11,178 bases of DNA from Candidatus Micrarchaeum sp. (GTDB taxonomy: Archaea; SpSt-1190; DYHY01). The translations under genes and the position numbers were made by a program. The notes under the pieces are model-generated. The model had not been told where the DNA came from. It searched no databases and saw nothing but the letters and a program-made list of their open reading frames with translations. Positions 6,641-11,178 of the stretch are shown one piece after another; position 1 is the stretch's first letter, and each line of letters starts with the position of its first letter. The stretch covers positions 21,572-32,749 of the forward strand of contig DYHY01000013.1 of the NCBI GenBank assembly GCA_020723935.1, given 5' to 3'.

Positions 6641-7842
6641 ATGGCGGCACGTGGACGGGTTGCGGTGTTCGCGGCGATTGTCCTCTTTGCGGTGTTCGCG
6701 GCGATTGTGCCGTCGGCGGCTTCGCCCAGATAGAGAACACGCGGGTCGGGACGGTGAGGCCGGGCTCCACCTTCGCGGTGAGCTTCGACGTGCACAACAT
6801 AATGAACGACTACGTGAAGTACGTCTACGTCAAGGCCCCGGTCTCGACGTCATTCCAGCCCGTCGGATACGACACCTGGGCTTCCCCAGGCCAGATAGCG
6901 AGGGACGGTAGGGAGCGCGCAACGTTCATATTCAAGGCGGACGACAACCTGGTCGCGGGGGTCTATTCCCTCCCCTTCCTCCTGACGAGCGAATCCAAGA
7001 CCCTCAGCGGGGCGAGCCTCTCAGGGGGCCTTGTGAGCTCCCTCCAGACGCTCACCACAACCGAATACGTCTACGTGAAGGTGGACGGCGCGCCTTCGCT
7101 CGTGGTCAGCCAGAAATCATCCGTCCCCGCGCTCGTGGAGGCGGGGAAGGAGGCGACCGTGACATTCGACGTCTTCAACAACGGGACGGACACGGCCCGG
7201 GAGATAGCAATCGACGTCGGAAGCCCCGACAAGGTGAGCGTCGGCTCCGCAAGCAGGCACATCTACCTCGGGGAGCTCGCGCCCAAGGCGAGGACGGCGT
7301 TCTCCGTCGGCTTCCTCGCTGACGGGGCCCCGGGCAGGACCGGCTTCGTCCTTCCGGTCGGGGTCTCCTGGAACGGGGGCTCCGCCTCGCAGGACCAGGG
7401 CATCACCCTTCGGACCGCGACGAGGCTCGAGATTGTGCAGATACGGGGCGCGATCCTCCGCGGGGTGAACGACCAGAAGCTCTCCGTCGTCGTGAGGAAC
7501 GCGGGGAACAGTCCCGCCGAGGGGATACGCGCGACGATCCTGACGAGCTACCCCCTGACCCCGTCCGGCAGGGATTCGTTCATCCAGAGCCTCGCGCCGG
7601 GCGAGGAGAAGGCGCTTCTCTTCAGCCTGGATGCCGACTCGCAGGGCGCGCTGCAGGAATACCCCTTGCAGTTCGCGGTCACGTACGACGATCATTCCAG
7701 GAGCGAGAGTGATGTCCTGGACGCGAGCGTCCCGCTGCAGAAGGGGGCCGGCGGCGCCTACTACTGGCTCGCCGTTCCCGTCGTCCTCTTCGCGGCGCTT
7801 TTCGCTTTCGGGAAGCTGAAAAGGAAGCCCAAGAAGGAATAA
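6641..7842 (+). CDS. Secreted, C-terminally anchored COG1361-type (S-layer-like) protein, with a frameshift in the signal peptide
   Basis: A textbook signal peptide begins at ATG 6641 (MAARGRVAVFAAIVLF...VPSAA) but runs into TAG 6731-6733. The mature protein continues in a different frame from 6721 as FAQIENTRVGTVRPG. One missing base at 6719-6721 would join them, giving a signal-peptidase site AFA|Q and a protein of about 400 residues. Without that base the downstream frame reads back to an ATG at 6580 inside the previous gene, but with a polar N-terminus that is plainly not a signal. The mature part has about three beta-sandwich repeats with COG1361-type motifs (TVTFDVFNNGTDTAREI, SVVVRNAGNSPAEGI). 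It ends in a membrane helix, YYWLAVPVVLFAALFAFG, and a basic tail, KLKRKPKKE. It starts 20 bases after the small membrane protein. Likely a surface or exporter-associated scaffold; the ligand is unknown. Confidence 0.8.
6661..6715 (+). repeat. 27-base in-frame tandem duplication within the signal peptide
   Basis: Two copies of a 27-base unit lie at 6662-6688 and 6689-6715. A stretch of 21 bases (6661-6681 and 6688-6708) is identical between them. The period is nine codons, so the hydrophobic core reads AVFAAIVLF then AVFAAIVPS. The duplication lengthens the hydrophobic core without changing frame. The frameshift of this gene lies a few bases after the second copy. Confidence 0.85.
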
Positions 7843-7864
7843 AGGGGCCCAAACGAGCTTGAAA

Positions 7865-7871
7865 AGGTGAT
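7865..7871 (+). promoter_or_regulatory. Shine-Dalgarno AGGTGAT pointing to ATG 7881
   Basis: The archaeal 16S tail complements GGAGGTGATC, and AGGTGAT matches seven bases of it. It lies 9 bases upstream of ATG 7881 and overlaps the GTG at 7867, so that GTG is an unlikely start. This is the clearest Shine-Dalgarno sequence in the window, and it decides the start of the following gene. Confidence 0.6.
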
Positions 7872-7880
7872 TGGAAAACG

Positions 7881-8890
7881 ATGCAAAAAAACGAATCAGA
7901 AAAGATTTCTAGGTCCTGTGGCTTTCGCCCTCCTGATGGTGGCGGCGTCGCTCGCGCTCCTCTTCCTCCTCTCGCCATCCTTCCCGGCGAGCGGCCCGAG
8001 TAGCGGAGCAGACGTCATCTTCGTGACGAACAAGATAGACCCGGTCGCGGCAAGCCCCAGCAGGGACCTCAACTTCAACGTGGTCGCCCAGAACTGGGGC
8101 CTTACCAGCGTCCAGAACCTCACCATGGCGATAGTCCTCCCCGACGACCTCGTCTTGAAGGATTCGTCTATGGAAAGGCAGTCCGTGGGCCCCCTGTGCT
8201 CGTTCTGCAACGTCGAGACCAAGTACTTGATGAAGGTCGGCGAGTGGGTGATGTCGGGCGACTACACGATCAAGGTGGTGGCCTCCTGGGAGACCGGCTC
8301 GCGCGACAGGGAGTTCACCGTCTCCGTCAGTCAGGGGCCAGCCGCGCCTCGCGATAACGAGCGTCAGGTACGACCCTGAGGAGATAGAGCCTAGCAAGAC
8401 GACCGCAGTTTCCATGATCGTGAAGAACATCGGCAGCGCCCTCGCGATAACGCTCCCGACGCTGACCGGCGACACCAAGAGCAGGTTCGCGGTGCTGGGC
8501 TCCGGGACCGAGATACCCGTCGTGACCCTAGGCGTGGGGGAGAGCAAGACCATCTCGTTCGTCCTCGCGGCCGACGACAACGTCGAGGTCGGGGTGTACA
8601 ACTTCCCCGTCGCGCTCTCGTTCTACAACCAGTCGATCGCGAGCGGGATAGGGATCAAGGTCATCTCCAAGGCCCTCCTGACGCTGCCCAAGGTCCAGAC
8701 GGACCCCGTGACGATACTCCCGGACAAGAGCTTCCTCTGTCCGCGACGGTCGAGAACGCCGGGAAGAGCGAGGCTAAGAGCGTGACGGTGGAATACATTG
8801 AGGAGGGCGACCGGCTCTCGGGCCAGAAGGGCGCATACCTCGGCACGATCAAGTCAGGCGACAAGGACGTCGCGCTCTTCGAGATGACGT
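7881..8890 (+). pseudogene. Second secreted COG1361-type protein, multiply frameshifted and truncated at its 3' end
   Basis: The protein is recoverable from three reading segments. From ATG 7881 the start reads MQKTNQKRFLGPVAFALLM... if the A run at 7885-7891 has six rather than seven bases; with seven, only the GTG at 7867 is in frame. A hydrophobic segment (GPVAFALLMVAASLALLFLL) follows. A first beta-domain carries a CSFC cysteine pair and ends near 8335. An extra base near 8334-8341 shifts to the next frame, which continues PRLAITSVRYDPEEIEPSKTT... A missing base near 8731-8739 shifts back: FLCPRRS should read FLLSATVENAGKSEAKS. Several COG1361-type repeats are present (MIVKNIGSALA, ATVENAGKSEA). 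Homology stops at about 8890 (DVALFEMTY), where antisense HD-gene sequence begins, so the C-terminal domains and anchor are missing. The open frame runs on meaninglessly to 9036. It would be the last gene of the exporter operon, 38 bases after its neighbour. Confidence 0.72.
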
Positions 8891-9102
8891 ACGCGGGCCC
8901 GGTCTATCCCCTTGAATGCGGGCGCGAGGCCCGCCACCATCGCGGCGACGCGGAAGGAATGGTCCGCGACGCTCTCGGGGGCGGCTATCCCTTCGCGCAC
9001 CCAATCGGCGCGCCTCACCATCTTGAGCCTCCCTAGAAGCTGGAAGAGGAGGATGTCGTCGTCCTGGGAGGCACCGGACGGGACGGGTTTCATCGCAGCC
9101 AT
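8854..9102 (-). pseudogene. HD-domain phosphohydrolase (YfbR/COG1896-like), N-terminal fragment
   Basis: The segment ILLFQLLGRLKMVRRADWV...APESVADHSFRVAAMV (17-56) matches the N-terminus of the COG1896-type HD hydrolases, which include 5'-deoxynucleotidases. The first metal-binding His is His48. The protein should continue for about 100 more residues with the HD dyad and later metal ligands. Here it ends after AFKGIDRARV; the remaining residues to the stop at 8854 are read antisense to the COG1361-type gene and are not real. The fragment lacks the catalytic dyad and cannot be active as drawn. The ATG at 9102 (or Met4) follows the methyltransferase stop by 3 bases, so the two genes form an operon. 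Confidence 0.75.
8880..8900. other. Breakpoint: head-on junction of two truncated genes
   Basis: From the left, COG1361-type coding sequence on the plus strand is convincing up to about 8890. From the right, HD-domain coding sequence on the minus strand is convincing down to about 8890-8895. Neither gene has its own end and no intergenic DNA lies between them. The local bases include short palindromes (ACGTACG, GGGCCC). The exact breakpoint cannot be fixed from one sequence. Confidence 0.6.
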
Positions 9103-9105
9103 CCC

Positions 9106-9869
9106 TTATCTCTGCCCGTTCCTGCCGCCGCGGACAGCCTTCTTCTTCCTGAGGACGAGTATCTCCTTGCCCTCCGAATACCCCAGACGCGTCACTATCT
9201 CGAGGCCCGTCGCGGGGAGGGGCGCCGGCACCTGAGACTCCTCCTTGAATTCGGTAAGCCTCCTCGCTTGGCCGGGTGTGACGGTCCGCCCGTATTCCGC
9301 CGACAGGGTTTTTGCCACGGCCCTCGCGTGGCGCGCGTGGGGCGTGCCCCTGAAGATGAGGCTCGCGTCCGAGACGCGCTGCCTGAGGCGGGAGAAGGCC
9401 GGCCGGTCCATCGGCTCCGTTATCGCGAAATACATGCCGCCCTCCGGAAGCGCGGCGGAGACGGCGCGGAAGAGGTCCTGGACGTCGGGCAGGTGGTGAA
9501 GGAACGAGCAGCTCACGACAAGGTCGCAGGGGGGGATCCCCCCGCGCGAGGTCGAGGACCAGGAATCTCGCGCGCCCGTCCCTGACCGCCTTCCTCGCCG
9601 TCGCTATCGCGTCCGGCGATATGTCGATGGAGACCAGCTTCGAGCTGCTGGGGAGCTCCCCGAGGAGGATCTTGGTGAAATTGCCGATGCCTGCCCGAGC
9701 TCGACGACGCGCTTCGGATTCCTGCCGGAGACCAGCGCCGCGCACACACGCGCGCCTCGTCTCCGTAGAGCGCCTCGTCGGAATAGGCGAGGTCGGTCCT
9801 GTCGTGCCAGAGCTCGTTCGCACGCGCGACGATCGTCTTCCCCTCCGCCGTGCCGGCCGCCCTTCCCAT
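9106..9869 (-). pseudogene. Class I SAM-dependent methyltransferase, broken by three small indels
   Basis: Joining three reading segments gives about 253 residues: MGRAAGTAEGKTIVARANEL... to ...LVLRKKKAVRGGRNGQR. Motif I is VELG-x-GIGN (about 55-63), the acidic end of strand 2 is LVSIDIS (78-84), and motif IV and after is CDLVVSCSFLHHLPDV (114-129), followed by ALPEGGMYFAITEP (139-152). These define a Rossmann-fold methyltransferase of the Methyltransf_11/25 type; the substrate is unknown. Disruptions: an extra CA pair in CACACA at 9743-9748, one missing base at about 9692-9694 just before GIGN, and an extra base in the G7 run at 9529-9535. The last 136 residues are intact from 9516 to the stop at 9106. 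The ATG at 9869 has a TATA box about 35 bases upstream. It leads into the HD gene 3 bases later. Confidence 0.8.
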
Positions 9870-9899
9870 CTGGCGCTCAAGAAGGACGGCCCAGATTAT

Positions 9900-9909
9900 G
9901 TATTAAAAG
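9900..9909 (-). promoter_or_regulatory. TATA box of the methyltransferase-HD operon
   Basis: Read on the minus strand, CTTTTAATAC lies 32-40 bases upstream of the ATG at 9869. Initiation about 25 bases downstream would give a leader of roughly 10 bases with no Shine-Dalgarno. The opposite-facing TATA box at 9951 makes this 118-base gap a divergent promoter region. Confidence 0.5.
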
Positions 9910-9948
9910 GTTTTGGGGATTATCTGCCGGGGGGCGGGCCACGGGAGG

Positions 9949-9959
9949 AATATAAAAAG
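9949..9959 (+). promoter_or_regulatory. TATA box of the winged-helix gene
   Basis: AATATAAAAAG is a near-ideal archaeal TATA element in GC-rich surroundings. Its centre is about 33 bases before ATG 9988, which implies a very short leader. No Shine-Dalgarno is visible before the ATG. This also argues against any start upstream of 9988, although the frame is open further left. Confidence 0.65.
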
Positions 9960-9987
9960 ACTGGGCGGGGATAGGTGCGCATCCTCC

Positions 9988-10680
9988 ATGGGAATACTTG
10001 AATGGCTCGGGTTGAGGCGCCCCCCGGCGGCGCCATCCCCCCCTGCCGCATCCCAGCCCGTCCAGGCCGTGGGACCGGGGCCTCAGCAGGCGCCCGGCCC
10101 AAAGCCGGCTTCCCCTTTCAATTTCCAGAAGCCTTCTGACTGGAAGCTCCCGCGCGAGGACGTGAGATACATCTCCGATTCCGAGAAGCTCAACCTCGTG
10201 CTCCAGGGGGTCTATTCGGTCTACGAGGAGCTGCGGCCCATGGCCCAGGACGGGAGCAGGGTATCGCGCCTCCAGCTACTCCTCGAGAACCTCACGCCCG
10301 AGGAGCGGGCGAACGCGAAGAAGACGCTCGAAGACCTGGACATCGACAACGCGATACTTCGGTTCCTCGAATTCCCAAAGTCGATCGAGGAGATAGCCGC
10401 CGAGATAAGGAAGAGCTACGGATACGCCGCGGCCCGCCTGCGCTACCTGCGCGGGATGGGGAAGGTGGCGCGCCTGCGGGACCCGCAGAGCAACAAGTAC
10501 AGGTACGCCCGCATGAGGGAGGGCGCGGCGCGCCAGATGGACCTCTCGAGCGTCCAGCAGACCCTTGCCCAGCAGCAGGAAGAAAAGGCTGAAGATTCCC
10601 GAGAAGAGGCGGCGGCCGAGACTGAAGAGAACCGGACAAGTGGGGAAGCCGGGGAAAAGTCTCCGGAGTCGCCCCAATAG
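9988..10680 (+). CDS. Unrecognised protein with a winged-helix DNA-binding domain and disordered termini
   Basis: 230 residues from ATG 9988, chosen because it follows a TATA box at 9951; the frame stays open back to 9913. Residues 1-10 (MGILEWLGLR) may form a short amphipathic helix. Residues 11-50 are Pro/Ala/Gln-rich and probably disordered. A helical region (about 55-118: EKLNLVLQGVYSVYEEL, TPEERANAKKTLEDL) precedes a winged-helix fold at about 120-178: NAILRFLEFPKSIEEIAAEI, YGYAAARLRYLRGMGKVARL, then a beta wing ending KYRYARM. The C-terminal 50 residues are rich in Glu, Gln and Ser and acidic. There is no enzymatic motif. It may be a transcription or chromatin-associated factor, but I cannot name a family. 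It converges on radA, 56 bases away. Confidence 0.75.
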   Translation: MGILEWLGLRRPPAAPSPPAASQPVQAVGPGPQQAPGPKPASPFNFQKPSDWKLPREDVRYISDSEKLNLVLQGVYSVYEELRPMAQDGSRVSRLQLLLENLTPEERANAKKTLEDLDIDNAILRFLEFPKSIEEIAAEIRKSYGYAAARLRYLRGMGKVARLRDPQSNKYRYARMREGAARQMDLSSVQQTLAQQQEEKAEDSREEAAAETEENRTSGEAGEKSPESPQ

Positions 10681-10685
10681 TCTAG

Positions 10686-10704
10686 TCCGCCCTTCTCAGG
10701 CGGA
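10686..10704. terminator. Hairpin between the convergent winged-helix and radA genes
   Basis: TCCGCC (10686-10691) and GGCGGA (10699-10704) pair perfectly around a 7-base loop, beginning 5 bases after the stop at 10680. No T-run follows on either strand, and archaeal terminators mainly need T-runs, so termination here is a guess from position and symmetry. Confidence 0.25.
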
Positions 10705-10736
10705 ATCGTCGATCCTTGCCGTCGCCGGGCGGGGCC

Positions 10737-11178
10737 TTATTCCTCTACCGCGTCCCCCAGGCCCGTTTCGGTCACCTGGAAGACGGCTTCCCCCTCAGGG
10801 AGGTCGGGAGAGTCGATGAGCTTCGCCACGCGCTTGGTCCCCTTGCTCTTCCTGAGGAAGAGGCGGTACGTCGCCGCGTGGGCGAGGACGTTCCCGCCTA
10901 TCGCCTCTATGGCCGGGCCCCAGAAGGCGTCGGGCTTTGCCGAGACCTGGTTCGTGATGTAGACGACGAGGTTGTAGACGTCGGCCAGGCGCTGCAGGCG
11001 GTGGAGGTGGCGGTTGAGCTTCTGCTGGCGGTCGGCGAGGGTCCCGCGGCCCATGTATTCGGCTCGGAAGTGGCTCGTTATCGAGTCGACGACTATGAGC
11101 CTGATTTTCCTGCCGTTGTTGATGAGGGTCTCTATCTCGTCGACGAGGAGCATCTGGTGGTTGCTGTTGTAGGCGCGG
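10737..11178 (-). CDS. radA: RadA DNA strand-exchange recombinase, C-terminal part (start lies beyond the window)
   Basis: 146 residues are visible, running off the right edge; full RadA is about 320-350. RadA forms ATP-dependent filaments on single-stranded DNA and carries out homologous pairing. Visible motifs are [14 protein letters not shown] at the edge, Walker [16 protein letters not shown], the L1 loop region [20 protein letters not shown], then [25 protein letters not shown] covering the L2 loop. The conserved end follows: THR/TYR-type '[12 protein letters not shown]', '[20 protein letters not shown]'. The Walker A segment and the N-terminal HhH domain lie outside. The L2 stretch [10 protein letters not shown] differs from the commoner GDPTxPIGGH. 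The reading frame is clean, unlike that of the nearby methyltransferase. Confidence 0.95.
   Translation of the reverse strand, partial: RAYNSNHQMLLVDEIETLINNGRKIRLIVVDSITSHFRAEYMGRGTLADRQQKLNRHLHRLQRLADVYNLVVYITNQVSAKPDAFWGPAIEAIGGNVLAHAATYRLFLRKSKGTKRVAKLIDSPDLPEGEAVFQVTETGLGDAVEE

Noticed and set aside
6580-6720. Upstream start at 6580 for the first COG1361-type protein
   Set aside because: It lies inside the small membrane protein gene and yields a polar Gly/Arg/Cys-rich N-terminus. The signal peptide in the neighbouring frame is far more convincing.
8850-8950. Mobile element insertion at the 8,890 junction
   Set aside because: No terminal inverted repeats, target-site duplication or transposase sequence is present; the two broken genes simply abut.
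8900-9036. C-terminal continuation of the second COG1361-type gene to the stop at 9036
   Set aside because: These residues are read antisense to the HD-domain gene, which has clear conserved sequence here.
6700-9760. Programmed ribosomal frameshifting as explanation of the broken genes
   Set aside because: The shifts differ in direction and size and most lie at sites without a slippery heptamer; three unrelated genes would all need recoding.

Overview
This is a GC-rich archaeal chromosome segment. The archaeal markers are a Hef-type helicase-nuclease, the C-terminal half of a RadA recombinase, an archaeal-style cis-prenyltransferase, several COG1361-type surface proteins, and TATA-box promoters that are leaderless or nearly so. 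Codon use favours AGG for Arg and ATA for Ile. Hef restricts the source to euryarchaeal or DPANN-type lineages. The abundance of small COG1361 surface proteins beside an ABC-2 exporter would suit a DPANN genome such as a micrarchaeote, but that placement is an inference. No tRNA, rRNA, CRISPR array or insertion sequence was seen, and no gene-free stretch exceeds about 175 bases.

Layout. Positions 1-717 (+) hold the end of a membrane-anchored, Thr/Pro-rich surface protein. It converges on a minus-strand pair, hef (3693 to 1459) followed by uppS (1427 to 732). A divergent promoter region (3694-3867) separates hef from a plus-strand gene train: a PadR-family regulator (3868-4209), ABC ATPase (4216-5220), ABC-2 permease (5222-6310), a small glycine-rich membrane protein (6315-6620), and two secreted COG1361-type proteins (6641-7842 and about 7881-8890). 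Spacing is tight, so this is probably one PadR-controlled exporter and surface-protein operon. On the minus strand, converging on it, are a SAM-dependent methyltransferase (9869 to 9106) and the first third of an HD-domain phosphohydrolase (9102 to about 8890). A second divergent promoter region (9870-9987) leads to an unrecognised winged-helix protein (9988-10680, +), which converges on the C-terminal part of radA (minus, running off the right edge).

Most striking feature. Between about 6,700 and 9,760 nearly every gene is broken by one- or two-base length changes, while the genes on both sides read cleanly. The affected sites include an A7 run, a G7 run, probably a G4 run and a CA dinucleotide run. 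At about 8,890 the last COG1361 gene and the HD gene are both cut off head-on with no intergenic DNA. The codon structure between the breaks is undamaged. This looks like a low-quality or chimeric assembly join, or a very recent deletion with decay. It must be resolved before gene content here is interpreted. The best biological lead is the PadR, ABC-2, small membrane protein and COG1361 operon.
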